From Sinorhizobium sp. A49 (GTDB lineage Bacteria; Pseudomonadota; Alphaproteobacteria; Rhizobiales; Rhizobiaceae), in NCBI RefSeq assembly GCF_002002725.1, contig NZ_MUNW01000034.1, positions 55,048-119,047 on the forward strand: DNA of 64,000 nt, read 5' to 3'. Made by a program: the position numbers and the translations under genes. The stretch's first letter is position 1. Each line of letters begins with the position of its first letter. Under the pieces are notes generated by a model. The model searched no databases, had not been told where the DNA came from, and saw nothing but the letters and a program-made list of their open reading frames with translations. Positions 1-8,681 of this stretch are shown here, piece after piece.

Positions 1-15
1 ACCGATATTTTCCAT
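1..15 (-). CDS. tctA: TctA, large membrane subunit of a tripartite tricarboxylate transporter (first codons only)
   Basis: Only the first five codons (Met-Glu-Asn-Ile-Gly) lie in the window; the gene runs off the left edge. A GGAGGA ribosome binding site sits about seven bases before the ATG, 36 bases after the tctB stop. Position after tctC-tctB and the Met-Glu-Asn opening fit TctA, the roughly 500-residue, twelve-helix channel subunit of this transporter family. The identity rests on gene order, not on homology that can be read here. Confidence 0.55.
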
Positions 16-51
16 GTCATTCCTCCCGGGGAAACTTTTAAGGGGTCGGGA

Positions 52-552
52 TCAGTAGATCCCGAACCAAGCCTCGATCGGTCCCTTCAACAGCGGAACC
101 TTGAAGCCCATCTCGAATACGATGAAGAAGAAGAGCGAAACGCCAACGCCCGCCGGCAGCGCGATCCACCACCTGTAGCGCCCCTGGAAGAGCATCGCGC
201 CGGCGATGTAGAGCGCCGTGCCGACATAGAGGCCAAGCCAGGCGGAGACGCCGGCAAAGGCGACGAGCGGCAGGAAGAACGAGGCAACGACGCGCGCGCG
301 CGCACCGTCGATGAAGATATCGCCCATGCCGCGGTGCTTCACGAATGCGCCGATCGCGTTCGCAACACTTCCCAGAATGATCAGAACGCCGATGTAGAAG
401 GGAAAATAGCCGGCCTCCGGGCCGAAATCGCTCCATCCGGCGCCGACATCGGAGGCGCCATAGCAGACGGCAGCCCCAAAGATACCCGTCAACGCGGCTA
501 CGCCAAGCTCCACCGCGAAGCGGGAGAGCCCATTCGCACTGTTCTCACTCAT
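52..552 (-). CDS. tctB: TctB, small membrane subunit of a tripartite tricarboxylate transporter
   Basis: The 166-residue protein has about four hydrophobic segments (near residues 14-34, 48-70, 88-112 and 118-140) with short loops and no catalytic motif, the pattern of TctB. In this family TctB and TctA form the inner-membrane translocator and TctC delivers the substrate from the periplasm. It lies 105 bases after tctC and directly before tctA in the order tctC-tctB-tctA. The substrate cannot be read from the sequence; relatives carry citrate, tartrate, aromatic acids and other carboxylates. Confidence 0.9.
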   Translation of the reverse strand: MSENSANGLSRFAVELGVAALTGIFGAAVCYGASDVGAGWSDFGPEAGYFPFYIGVLIILGSVANAIGAFVKHRGMGDIFIDGARARVVASFFLPLVAFAGVSAWLGLYVGTALYIAGAMLFQGRYRWWIALPAGVGVSLFFFIVFEMGFKVPLLKGPIEAWFGIY

Positions 553-657
553 GATCGTGACCTTTCAAACCGGTTGACGGGCGCTCTCAAGCGTCCTCCA
601 AGCGTCAGACTCGACGCACGGCGCTGCAGAAGCGCCCGTCCCGATATATCGCCAGTT

Positions 658-1644
658 TTAGTTGGCGAGCCAGCCTTCGCGCTTCAGAACTTCGCCGACT
701 GCGGCGCCGTCCATCTCGATGGCGGCCTTGAAGTCGTCACCAGCGATGTAAGCGGGAGACTGCGAAGTATCGGCAAGATACTTCGCCCATTCCGGGGTTT
801 CGGAAACCTTGCGCATCAGGTCCGCGTAGAACTTGACGGCATCCGGCTCAACGCCAGCCGGCAGCCAGACGGTGCGCGGCATGGAGTAGTTGTCGATGGC
901 AATGCCCGTTTCCTTGCAGGTCGGGATATCGCTCCAGCCCTTGTCGCCGGCGACCTTGGCTTCGTTCGTCAGCTTGACGCTCTTGAAGACGCAAAGCGGC
1001 TTGACCATGCCGGCCTGCCACTGGCCGAGGTTTTCGCTCGGGTTGTTGACGTTGGCATCAAGGTGCTCGCCGGCGAGCTGGACAGCCGCTTCGCCGCCGC
1101 TCTTGAACGGGATGTAGTTGATGGTCGCGCCAGTCGCGTCGTTGATCATCGAGGTGAGGATCTGGTCGACGTCCTTCGACTGGCTTCCGCCGATCTTCAA
1201 GCCGCCTTCCTTGGCCTTGGCAGCAAAGTCGGCAGCCGTTGCGTAAGATGCCTTGCCGTTGACCCAGAGAATGAATTCGTCGGAAGCAAGCGCTGCAACC
1301 GGCGTCAGGTCCTCGGCCTTGTAAGGCACCTTGGCGCGGACCGGCAGCAGGTAGGCATTGTTGGTGCCGAATGCGAGCTTGTAGGCGTCGCCCTTGTTGG
1401 TCGCCGTATAGACGAAACCTTCGGCGCCGCCGGCGCTGCCCTTGTTGGTGACGACAACAGGCGCCTTCATCAGTTCGTACTTGCCGATGATCGCCTGGAT
1501 CGTGCGGGCGAAGATGTCCGTGCCGCCGCCCGGGCCAGCCGTGACGACGAATTCAACCGGACGGTCGGGCTCGAAGGCCGATGCCGGAGCGGCAACGCCG
1601 AATGCGGCTGCCATGATGCATGCGAGTGAAACGGATTTCTTCAT
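658..1644 (-). CDS. tctC: TctC-family periplasmic substrate-binding protein
   Basis: The 328-residue protein opens with a signal peptide (Lys-Lys, a hydrophobic core, then Ala-Ser-Ala near residue 23). The mature part has the PGGGTD phosphate-loop-like motif near residues 38-43 and an SAGGAEG motif typical of the TctC/Bug family. It should capture a carboxylate in the periplasm and pass it to TctAB. It lies 74 bases after the pdxA-like gene, so all four genes probably form one operon divergent from a GntR regulator. The partner enzyme suggests a four-carbon hydroxy acid or aromatic acid, but that is inference. Confidence 0.92.
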   Translation of the reverse strand: MKKSVSLACIMAAAFGVAAPASAFEPDRPVEFVVTAGPGGGTDIFARTIQAIIGKYELMKAPVVVTNKGSAGGAEGFVYTATNKGDAYKLAFGTNNAYLLPVRAKVPYKAEDLTPVAALASDEFILWVNGKASYATAADFAAKAKEGGLKIGGSQSKDVDQILTSMINDATGATINYIPFKSGGEAAVQLAGEHLDANVNNPSENLGQWQAGMVKPLCVFKSVKLTNEAKVAGDKGWSDIPTCKETGIAIDNYSMPRTVWLPAGVEPDAVKFYADLMRKVSETPEWAKYLADTSQSPAYIAGDDFKAAIEMDGAAVGEVLKREGWLAN

Positions 1645-1718
1645 GTCTAATCCTCCCGTTGAGTGAGATGCGGCGCAAGACCTCCTCCTGCGCCGGTAGT
1701 GCTTGAAAGCGCGCGAAT

Positions 1719-2762
1719 TCAGGCCGCAGCCGAAAGGGCAGCCTTTTTCTTCGCCATGCGAACTGCGAGCAAAACCGCCTCGCGGCTGGCACCGACATCT
1801 GCGATGCCCTTGCCGGCGATGTCGTAAGCGGTGCCGTGTGCGGGGGTGCAGAGCGCGAAAGGCAGGCCGCCCATCATCGTGACGCCCTTGTCGAAGCCCA
1901 TGAGCTTCATCGCGATCTGGCCCTGGTCGTGGTACATGGTCAGAACGGCATTGTAGCCTTCCTTCAGCGCACGACCAAAAACGGTGTCTGCCGGGAACGG
2001 CCCATCGACATTGAAGCCGAGCGCCTTGGCCTTCTCGACTGCCGGCTCGATGATGTCGATCTCTTCCATGCCGAAGCTGCCGCCATCGCCGGCATGCGGG
2101 TTAAGCCCGGCAACCGCAATCTTTGCCTCTTCGTAACCAGCCTCCTTGAGGCAAGCCCGAGTCAATTCGAGTTCGGCGATGATGCCCTCAATCGAAAGGT
2201 TGTCGGCAACTTCCTTGAGCGGGATGTGCGAGGTGACGCGCGCATTCCAGACCTTCTCGAGGACGTTGAACTCGCGAACCTTGCCCGTGAAGCCGAGCAC
2301 GTCTGCGACGAAGCGGATTTCGTCGTCGTAGCCCGGATAGGCAAAGCGCATGGCCTTCTTGTTGAAGGGCGTGAAGCAGACCGCTTCAGCCTTGCCGGCA
2401 TGGGCAAGCTCCAGCGCCGTGCGGAAGTTGCGCGTGGCGAACGTGCCACCGGCAAGCGTCGCCTCGCCGCGATCGACATCTGCGGGATCAAGATGACCGA
2501 GATCGACGAAGACGTGACGATCAGTTCCGGCCTTGTCGAGATCCGCAAGCGTCGAGGGCTCGAGATCGAGCGTCAAGCCGGCAGCCTTGGCACCCTCATC
2601 CAGAATGCGGCGATCGCCGATCGTGATGATGTGTGCGGCCTCTTTGATTTCGGGAAGGGCCAGCAGCCGTGCGGTCAGCTCGGGGCTGATGCCGGCGGGA
2701 TCGCCCATGGCAAGCGCGATGACAGGACGCGCGCCGTTAGCGGCAGCACCATTGGTCGTCAT
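1719..2762 (-). CDS. PdxA-family 4-hydroxythreonine-4-phosphate dehydrogenase homologue (PdxA2-like)
   Basis: The 347-residue protein is of the PdxA family: NAD-dependent, metal-requiring dehydrogenation followed by decarboxylation of a 4-phospho hydroxy acid. Visible signatures are AMGDPAGISPE near the N-terminus, the metal-ligand histidine in ARVTSHIPL, GLNPHAGDGGSFG, and MYHDQGQ. The ATG at 2762 was chosen because GGAGGA lies eight bases before it; an ATG seven codons upstream has no such site. Linkage to a TTT transporter and an FCD-GntR regulator points to catabolism (threonate/erythronate-type or TphB-like dihydrodiol dehydrogenase) rather than vitamin B6 synthesis. No DUF1537 kinase partner is visible, so the substrate stays open. 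Confidence 0.85.
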   Translation of the reverse strand: MTTNGAAANGARPVIALAMGDPAGISPELTARLLALPEIKEAAHIITIGDRRILDEGAKAAGLTLDLEPSTLADLDKAGTDRHVFVDLGHLDPADVDRGEATLAGGTFATRNFRTALELAHAGKAEAVCFTPFNKKAMRFAYPGYDDEIRFVADVLGFTGKVREFNVLEKVWNARVTSHIPLKEVADNLSIEGIIAELELTRACLKEAGYEEAKIAVAGLNPHAGDGGSFGMEEIDIIEPAVEKAKALGFNVDGPFPADTVFGRALKEGYNAVLTMYHDQGQIAMKLMGFDKGVTMMGGLPFALCTPAHGTAYDIAGKGIADVGASREAVLLAVRMAKKKAALSAAA

Positions 2763-2817
2763 GTGAGATGTCCTCCACTTCATGCTTTTCGTTTTCTGTC
2801 ATACGTTATTCAAAATT

Positions 2818-2848
2818 CTGCATCAAGTCTTTTGTATTCTGTATGCAG
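2818..2848. promoter_or_regulatory. Candidate GntR operator between pdxA-like gene and gntR
   Basis: The inverted hexamers CTGCAT (2818-2823) and ATGCAG (2843-2848) flank an AT-rich spacer in the divergent promoter region. A second weak dyad, TCATACGTTA, lies near 2799-2809. FCD-type GntR proteins often bind short TGTATGCA-like dyads between themselves and their target operon. This is inference from position and symmetry only. Confidence 0.35.
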
Positions 2849-2964
2849 CATTTTCTGTTGACGGCGACAGGCCCTGCCTCCATGCTTCAATCAGACAGTG
2901 CTGATTCAATCGGCACGCACGGGGAACGGACGGCCGACACGCGGCCGCCAAGCGCAGAAGCGAA

Positions 2965-3654
2965 ATGATGAACGAAATCACACCACTGGAGCGACGCGCC
3001 GACGGCGGCCCCGGCCCGATCAGGCGAACGGCTCTGCACGACACGCTTGTCAGCCACCTGCGCGACATGATCATCGAAGGTGACCTGTCGCCAGGCACAC
3101 GGCTGCATGAAGGCCAACTCGGCGAGCAGCTCGGCGTCTCACGCACGCCCCTTCGCGAGGCGATCAAGTACCTGGCGAGCGAGGGCCTCGTCGAGCTCGT
3201 GCCCAGCCGTGGCGCCGTCGTGAAGCGCTTCAGCGCCAAGGACGTGCATGACATGCTGACCGTGCTGCAGACGCTGGAGGAGCTTGCGGGTAAGCTCGCC
3301 TGCGAAGCGGCAAGCGATGCCGCCATTGCCGAAATCCGCGCTCTGCATGACGAAATGGTCCGCCGCTACAAGGTTGGCGACCGGCTGCAATACTACAAGC
3401 TAAACCAGCAGATTCATTCGGCGATCGTCCAGCTCGCCGAAAATGCGGCGCTCGCCGACATGCACGGCGTCCTGCAGACAAGGCTGAAGCGGATCCGCTT
3501 CATCGGCCATGAGGGCCCGGAAAAATGGGCGGCTGCCGTTGCCGAACACGACGAAATGATCGTCGCGCTCGAAGCGCGCGACAAGGCCAAGCTTTCCGAA
3601 GTGCTGGGGCGGCACCTGATGAACGCCTGGGAGCGCGTGCGGGCGTCGGTTTAG
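2965..3654 (+). CDS. GntR-family transcriptional regulator, FCD subgroup
   Basis: The 229-residue protein has an N-terminal winged helix-turn-helix (about residues 20-90, with LGVSRTPLREA as recognition helix and GLVELVPSRGAVV as wing) followed by an all-helical FCD ligand-binding domain. Acid and histidine positions in the second half suit a metal-bound carboxylate ligand. It is transcribed away from the pdxA-tctCBA operon and is its likely local repressor. Start at the first of two Met codons; the second is equally possible. Confidence 0.9.
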   Translation: MMNEITPLERRADGGPGPIRRTALHDTLVSHLRDMIIEGDLSPGTRLHEGQLGEQLGVSRTPLREAIKYLASEGLVELVPSRGAVVKRFSAKDVHDMLTVLQTLEELAGKLACEAASDAAIAEIRALHDEMVRRYKVGDRLQYYKLNQQIHSAIVQLAENAALADMHGVLQTRLKRIRFIGHEGPEKWAAAVAEHDEMIVALEARDKAKLSEVLGRHLMNAWERVRASV

Positions 3655-3676
3655 CGGCAACAGCGCACCGTTGCCG
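3655..3676 (+). terminator. Hairpin immediately after gntR
   Basis: CGGCAAC and GTTGCCG form a perfect 7-bp stem with an 8-base loop, starting at the base after the gntR stop codon. No strong U-run follows. A second, larger dyad (CCGCATCG ... CGATGCGG, about 3697-3735) lies between the convergent gntR and livF genes. Confidence 0.5.
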
Positions 3677-3829
3677 ATCTATCCTGACCTGAGCGCCGCA
3701 TCGCGCCAACGCCTATGGCGGGTGCGCCGATGCGGTCGACGCATGGCAGGATCTTCTACGCCTTCATAACGCCCCGTCCCGCCGTTTTGGCGCGGGTCCG
3801 ATCCTGACGACAGATTTGGCGCTGCTGGC

Positions 3830-4546
3830 TCAGTGAAGCCCGCCGACACCGAGCAATCGCTCGACTGCATCGTGGTCACCTGAAAGCGCCTGTGGCGTGC
3901 CTGCCCAGGCAACACGTCCGCGTTCCAGCACGATGACCTGATCGGCAAAATCGAGCGCACTCTGGATGCGCTGCTCGACGAGAACGATCGTCATATCGCC
4001 GGTCTTGGCGAGCTCGGCAAAGGCCTTCATCAGTTCCTCGCAGATCACCGGTGCAAGCCCCTCGAGCGGCTCATCCAGCAGCAGGACGGAAGGACGACCG
4101 AGGATCGAGCGCGCCGTCGACAGCATCTGCTGTTCGCCGCCGGAAAGCTGGCTGCCGAGGTTGCGCCGCCTCTCGAACAGCCGGGGAAACATGTCATAGG
4201 CTTCCTGCAGCGCCGCCTTCGGCCGGTCCTTGAGACCGACGAACAGGTTCTCCTCGACCGTCAGCGTCGGAAAAACGCAACGCGCCTGCGGCACGAACCC
4301 CAGGCCCTTGCGGGCGCGCGAGGCACTCGGCAGGGCCGTCACATCCGTATCGCCCATGCGAATGCGCCCGTCGTAGCGTTTCGTCTGGCCGGCAAGTGTT
4401 GCAAGCAGCGTCGTCTTGCCCATGCCGTTGCGTCCGAGAACGGCAAGGCGCGCACCGGATGGAACCGAGAACGAGATGTCTTCGAGCACCCGCGTCGGCC
4501 CATACCCGGCCGACAGGTTTTCCACCTCAAGCGGCGTGGCTGGCAT
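3830..4546 (-). CDS. livF: LivF, ABC transporter ATP-binding protein of the branched-chain amino acid family
   Basis: The 238-residue ATPase carries Walker A GRNGMGKTT, signature LSGGEQQ, Walker B LLLDEP and an H-loop replaced by Gln (VLVEQR), which is the normal LivF pattern. It pairs with LivG on the cytoplasmic face of the LivHM channel. The start at 4546 overlaps the end of livG by 20 bases and matches the usual short LivF N-terminus; the frame stays open further upstream without a convincing site. It is the last gene of livHMGF. Confidence 0.93.
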   Translation of the reverse strand: MPATPLEVENLSAGYGPTRVLEDISFSVPSGARLAVLGRNGMGKTTLLATLAGQTKRYDGRIRMGDTDVTALPSASRARKGLGFVPQARCVFPTLTVEENLFVGLKDRPKAALQEAYDMFPRLFERRRNLGSQLSGGEQQMLSTARSILGRPSVLLLDEPLEGLAPVICEELMKAFAELAKTGDMTIVLVEQRIQSALDFADQVIVLERGRVAWAGTPQALSGDHDAVERLLGVGGLH

Positions 4547-5291
4547 TGGCGTAGCTCCCCAGATAGGCTTCTCGCACCCGTGGATCCTGGGTGACGTCAG
4601 ACGGCGAGCCGTCGAAAATGATGGCGCCGGCGGCAAGCACGATCACGCGCTTGGCAAAGCGGAAGACCAGATCCATGTCATGCTCGATCATCAGGACCGC
4701 GAGATCGGCCGGCAGGTCGGCAAGCGCCTGCTCGATACGCCCAGTATCGCTCTGCGGCACGCCGGCGGCCGGCTCATCGAGCAGAAGGACCTTAGGCTTC
4801 AAGGCAAGCGCCACCGCGATTTCAAGCAGGCGCTGCTGGCCATAGGCGATCTCGCTGACCTTGCGATGCATCAGATCGCGAAGTCCGAGTTTGCCGAGCA
4901 GTTGCCCGACCTCGTCCATTACATCGGGCATGGCGAGGAAGTTGCCGAACAGGCGGCCCGAGCGGCCGTCGCGTTGCAGCACGGCAAGCGCCACATGCTC
5001 GGCAGGCGTCATGTCGAGAAACAGGCGCGTAACCTGGAAGGAGCGCACGAGCCCCCTTCTCACCCGGCCGATGGCATCGATGCTGGTGACGGTCTCACCG
5101 TTAAGCCGAACCTCTCCGGAATCAGGCGCCAGATTGCCGGTGACCAGATTGACGAATGTCGTCTTGCCGGCACCGTTCGGGCCGATCAGCGCCACGCGGT
5201 CGCCCGGCGCCATGCTGAGGCTGACGTCGTTGGTGACGGCAAGCCCGCCAAAGGCGCGCTTAAGGTTGCGAACTTCGAAGATCGGCTGCAT
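4527..5291 (-). CDS. livG: LivG, ABC transporter ATP-binding protein of the branched-chain amino acid family
   Basis: The 254-residue ATPase has Walker A GPNGAGKTT, Walker B VLLLDEPAAG and H-loop MIEHDMDLVF. The signature region reads IAYGQQRLLEIA, the usual LivG variant of LSGGQ. The long LivG-specific insertion between Walker A and the signature is present. Its ATG shares one base with the livM stop (TGATG), indicating translational coupling. Confidence 0.94.
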   Translation of the reverse strand: MQPIFEVRNLKRAFGGLAVTNDVSLSMAPGDRVALIGPNGAGKTTFVNLVTGNLAPDSGEVRLNGETVTSIDAIGRVRRGLVRSFQVTRLFLDMTPAEHVALAVLQRDGRSGRLFGNFLAMPDVMDEVGQLLGKLGLRDLMHRKVSEIAYGQQRLLEIAVALALKPKVLLLDEPAAGVPQSDTGRIEQALADLPADLAVLMIEHDMDLVFRFAKRVIVLAAGAIIFDGSPSDVTQDPRVREAYLGSYANASHAA

Positions 5292-6295
5292 CACTTTGCC
5301 TCCCGGCGGCGGGCGACGAAGGCGGCGGCCGTTCCATAAAGCCCCTTCGGCGCGAAGAGGACGACTGCAATCAAAAGCGCACCGACCATCGTCAACCAGT
5401 GGAACGGGTTGGCGGCGGAAACCACGTCCTCGAAGAACATGAAGACGATGGTGCCGGTGAGCGCGCCGAAGAGCGAGCCGGTTCCACCGAGCACGAGCAT
5501 GACAAGGCTTTCGGCCGACATGGTGAAGGACAGGCTGTCGAGGCCGACCACCTGCGTCGAAATCGCGTTGAGCGCCCCGCCGACACCGGCGACGGCACCG
5601 GAGATGACATACATCTTCATCAGCGCGGCCTTGGGCGATGCGCCCATCGAGCGAATGCGGATCGGATCCTCCTTGATCGCCCGGCACAGCATGCCGAACG
5701 GCGAGCGCACGATCAGCCGCAGGACGAAGAAAACGAGCACCAGAAGCACGACGCCGAAGACGTATGCCGTGCGGCCCCACAGGTCGAACTCGTAGAGACC
5801 GAAGAGCGCGCTCGGGGCGATACCGGACAGACCATCGCTGCCGCCGGTCCAGGACGAGGCCTTGTTGGCGAACTCATGAAACAGGTGGATGAGCGCGATC
5901 GACAACACCAGTTGCGGCAGGCCATGCGCTCGCAGGATCACTGCGCCGCAAATGAGGCCGGCAACGGCGCCGGCGGCGATACCGAAGGCGAGCATCGCGA
6001 AGGGATCGTTGATGCCGTAATGCGCCGAGACAATACCCGCAGCATAGGCGCCGGCGCCGAAAAGCGCCGCATGCCCCAACGTCGCGACCCCGCAATAGCC
6101 GGTGACGAGATCGAGTGAGAGCACCAGAAGTGCAATGGCAATGATGCGCGTCAGCAGCGCCAGATTGGTGGGAAACAGGAAGTAGCCGACAACGGCGAGC
6201 GCCAATATGACGCCAAGGCCGATCAGGTCGCTAGCGCCGAAGCGGCGCTTGCCTTGCGTTTCCGCGATAAGGTCGTTGGTGGTGGTCATGCTCAT
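5291..6295 (-). CDS. livM: LivM, inner-membrane permease of a branched-chain amino acid type ABC transporter
   Basis: The 334-residue hydrophobic protein has about nine to ten membrane segments. The LivM hallmark GYCGVATLGHAALFGAGAYA appears in the first third and the ATPase-coupling region GRAIKEDPIRIRSMG (as CRAIKEDPIRIRSMG) in the second half. The start at 6295 overlaps the livH stop by four bases (ATGA). A second ATG two codons later, behind AAGGG, is also plausible. It forms the channel together with LivH. Confidence 0.93.
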   Translation of the reverse strand: MSMTTTNDLIAETQGKRRFGASDLIGLGVILALAVVGYFLFPTNLALLTRIIAIALLVLSLDLVTGYCGVATLGHAALFGAGAYAAGIVSAHYGINDPFAMLAFGIAAGAVAGLICGAVILRAHGLPQLVLSIALIHLFHEFANKASSWTGGSDGLSGIAPSALFGLYEFDLWGRTAYVFGVVLLVLVFFVLRLIVRSPFGMLCRAIKEDPIRIRSMGASPKAALMKMYVISGAVAGVGGALNAISTQVVGLDSLSFTMSAESLVMLVLGGTGSLFGALTGTIVFMFFEDVVSAANPFHWLTMVGALLIAVVLFAPKGLYGTAAAFVARRREAK

Positions 6296-7158
6296 CCCTT
6301 GGCTCTCCCGGCAAGTCCGCGCGGAAAGACGCAGATGATCGCGATGACGGCCAGATAGAAGAAGAATTCGCCGAATTCGGGCATCAGGTAGCGGCCGGTC
6401 GTATCGATGCCGCCGAGCAGCAGGCAGGCAAGGAGCGCGCCGGGGATCGAGCCGGCGCCGCCGACCGACACGACGACCAGGAACGTCACCATGTAGCGCA
6501 GCGCATAATAGGGCTCGACCGGCAGCAACTCGGCTCCGACCACCCCGCCGAAGGCGGCAAGGCCGACGGCGACCGCGAAACTCACGGCGTAGACGATCTC
6601 CGTGCGCACGCCGAGAGCTGCGGCCATCGCCGCATTGTCGACCGATGCGCGCAGCTTCACGCCGAAGGCGGTTCGCTCGATCGTGTACCAAAGCGCAACT
6701 GCCACGGCGAGGCCGCAAAGGATCGCAAACAGCCGATGTGTGGCAATCGCCCGGAAGCCGAGATCGACCGAGCCCTGCAGTTGTGCCGGCAGCGGCACGG
6801 TCTTCAGCGTCGGGCCGAAGACATAGTTGGCGATGCCGATGATGCAGAATGTGATGCCGATGGTCATCAGCACCTGGGTCAACTCCGGGGCGCCATAGAT
6901 CCGGCGGTAAAGCAGGCGCTCGATCGGAATGGCGATCAGGATCGTGCCGAAGACGGCAAGCACGATGGCAAAACCATAGGCGAGCCCGAGATCACGCGCC
7001 GCATAGGAGGCTATGTAACCGCCAATCATGGCGAAGGCGCCATGGGCAAGGTTGACAACGCGCATCAGCCCCATGGTCACGGAAAGCCCGATGGAAATGA
7101 CGAAGAGCACCATGCCGTAGGCAAGGGCATCGATCGCGATGCTGAGGACTGTTTGCAT
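6292..7158 (-). CDS. livH: LivH, inner-membrane permease of a branched-chain amino acid type ABC transporter
   Basis: The 288-residue permease has about eight membrane segments, the N-terminal MGLMRVVNLAHGAFAMIGGY motif and the coupling segment GVKLRASVDNAAMAAALGV typical of LivH. The ATG at 7158 gives the conventional N-terminus MQTVLSIAIDAL; the reading frame also allows a TTG four codons upstream. It heads livHMGF and is separated from livK by a 350-base repeat-bearing gap, so livK may be made in excess from its own promoter. Confidence 0.93.
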   Translation of the reverse strand: MQTVLSIAIDALAYGMVLFVISIGLSVTMGLMRVVNLAHGAFAMIGGYIASYAARDLGLAYGFAIVLAVFGTILIAIPIERLLYRRIYGAPELTQVLMTIGITFCIIGIANYVFGPTLKTVPLPAQLQGSVDLGFRAIATHRLFAILCGLAVAVALWYTIERTAFGVKLRASVDNAAMAAALGVRTEIVYAVSFAVAVGLAAFGGVVGAELLPVEPYYALRYMVTFLVVVSVGGAGSIPGALLACLLLGGIDTTGRYLMPEFGEFFFYLAVIAIICVFPRGLAGRAKG

Positions 7159-7250
7159 GGAACTACCCAATGCCTTTCGTTGTCACTGTCGGCAGACTGG
7201 CGGGACAAGAGGAGACGGCGCCAGCAAGCATCTGCCCGGTCCAGGTTCGC

Positions 7251-7272
7251 CTCCCCCCTTTAACGGAGGCAC
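7251..7272 (-). terminator. Hairpin between livK and livH (possible attenuator)
   Basis: GCCTCC and GGAGGC form a 6-bp stem around a C-rich loop, about 240 bases downstream of the livK stop and 90 bases upstream of livH. No U-run follows on the minus strand. It may reduce transcription from livK into livHMGF; evidence is structural only. Confidence 0.35.
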
Positions 7273-7330
7273 CGAAGCGCTCCCATTACTCTCCGGATGG
7301 CACCCGCGTCACGATGTGCCCGGATGACGG

Positions 7331-7420
7331 GTAACCGCTGCGCACTTCTTCTGGAAATGCACCTCAGTCTTAGCGCACTTTCTCGCCGAAAACCGCTCTG
7401 CACTTTTCCTGAAAATGTTC
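7331..7420. repeat. Two degenerate copies of a rhizobial intergenic repeat
   Basis: AACCGCTGCGCACTTCTTCT... at 7333-7359 and AACCGCTCTGCACTTTTCCT... at 7391-7417 align over 27 bases with about five differences and are 58 bases apart. Both resemble the rhizobial intergenic repeat whose core is a GCATTTCC/GGAAAACCGCTTC-like dyad; other copies are at 11191-11270 and 20469-20506. They lie in the livK-livH gap, which holds no gene. Confidence 0.5.
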
Positions 7421-7508
7421 GGCGCGTGCGGTCCGCTCGGCTCGCCGGCGGCCGTTGTTTTAGAGGCCCCGCGGACGAGTTGACCTCTCGCCCGCGCAGC
7501 CAAAGCAT

Positions 7509-8681
7509 CTACTTCAGCGCTGCGAGACCGGGGTCACCCTGCTTCTCGAAGGTTTGAACCTCCTTGTTGTAGTAGGTGCCGTCATCGGCCTTGGCGACTT
7601 CGCGCAAATAGATGTTCTGCGTGATGTGCCGCGATTCGGGATCGATGGTTACAGGCCCCCTCGGGCTGGTCCAGGAAAGTCCCTTGACCGCGTCGACCGC
7701 CTTCTGCGCGTCCTGCTCGCCGCCCGTCGCCTCGATCATCTTGTAGATGACATGCATGCCGTCATAGGCCCCGACCGACGGGAAAGAGAGTTCGGCAGGA
7801 TTGCCGATGGCCTTCGACGCTGCCTCGACGAACGCCTTGTTCTCCGGACTGTCGTGCGACACCGCGTAGTGGAATGTCGTCTGGATGCCGAGAGCCGCCT
7901 CGCCGAGTGCGGGCAGATCGGACTCCTGCGTCAGATCGCCCGGTGCAAAGAACTTGATGCCGCCGCTCTTCAGGCCGTTTTCGTTGTAGGCCTTGACGAA
8001 CCCGAGCGTGGTCGGACCCGACGGCAGAAAGGCGAAGACGCCTTCAGCGCCTGAATCCTTGATCCGCTGCATGATCGGCGAGAAATCATTGGTGGCAAGC
8101 GGCATGCGGATCGCCTCGACGACCTGACCGCCGGCAGACTCGAAGCCGGCCTTGAAGGCATTTTCCGCATCGACACCCGGACCGTAATCGCTGACCACCG
8201 AGATGACCTTGGAAACGCCGGCATCCTTCGCCACCTTTGCGATCGGCGTCGATGTCTGCCAGGTGGTGAAGGAGGTCCGCACAACCAGCGGGCTCTTGGT
8301 CACGATCGCCGACGTCGCCGCATTCATGATCACCAGGGGAACGTTCGCCTGTTCCAAGAGGGGCGTGACGGCCATGGCGTCCGGCGTGAAATAGAAGCCG
8401 GCGAGATATTGTACGCCTTCCTTGACGACCAGTTCCTGTGCCAGCGCCTTCGATTGCGCCGGGTCGGCCTGCGGCACGTCGCGATAGATGATCTCGATAT
8501 CATCGTCGCCGATCTTGCTGCCGTTCACCGCCATATAGGCATCGATGCCGGCCTTGAAGTTCTTGCCCTGCAGCGCGAAGGGACCGGAAAAAGGTCCGAC
8601 GACACCGATCTTGATCGTGTCGGCATAGGCAGCACCACTCATCGCCAAAGTCGCAAGCGCAGCTAGTATCGTCCGTTTCAT
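7509..8681 (-). CDS. livK: LivK-like periplasmic substrate-binding protein of a branched-chain amino acid type ABC transporter
   Basis: The 390-residue protein begins with a signal peptide (MKRTILAALATLAMSGAAYA) followed by the type I periplasmic fold opening TIKIGVVGPFSGPFALQGKN. The start at 8681 follows a GGAGG-like site; a longer frame upstream lacks one. It belongs to the Leu/Ile/Val-binding family, but members also bind urea, amides and aromatic acids, so the ligand is not certain. It lies upstream of livHMGF on the same strand and completes that importer. Confidence 0.92.
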   Translation of the reverse strand: MKRTILAALATLAMSGAAYADTIKIGVVGPFSGPFALQGKNFKAGIDAYMAVNGSKIGDDDIEIIYRDVPQADPAQSKALAQELVVKEGVQYLAGFYFTPDAMAVTPLLEQANVPLVIMNAATSAIVTKSPLVVRTSFTTWQTSTPIAKVAKDAGVSKVISVVSDYGPGVDAENAFKAGFESAGGQVVEAIRMPLATNDFSPIMQRIKDSGAEGVFAFLPSGPTTLGFVKAYNENGLKSGGIKFFAPGDLTQESDLPALGEAALGIQTTFHYAVSHDSPENKAFVEAASKAIGNPAELSFPSVGAYDGMHVIYKMIEATGGEQDAQKAVDAVKGLSWTSPRGPVTIDPESRHITQNIYLREVAKADDGTYYNKEVQTFEKQGDPGLAALK

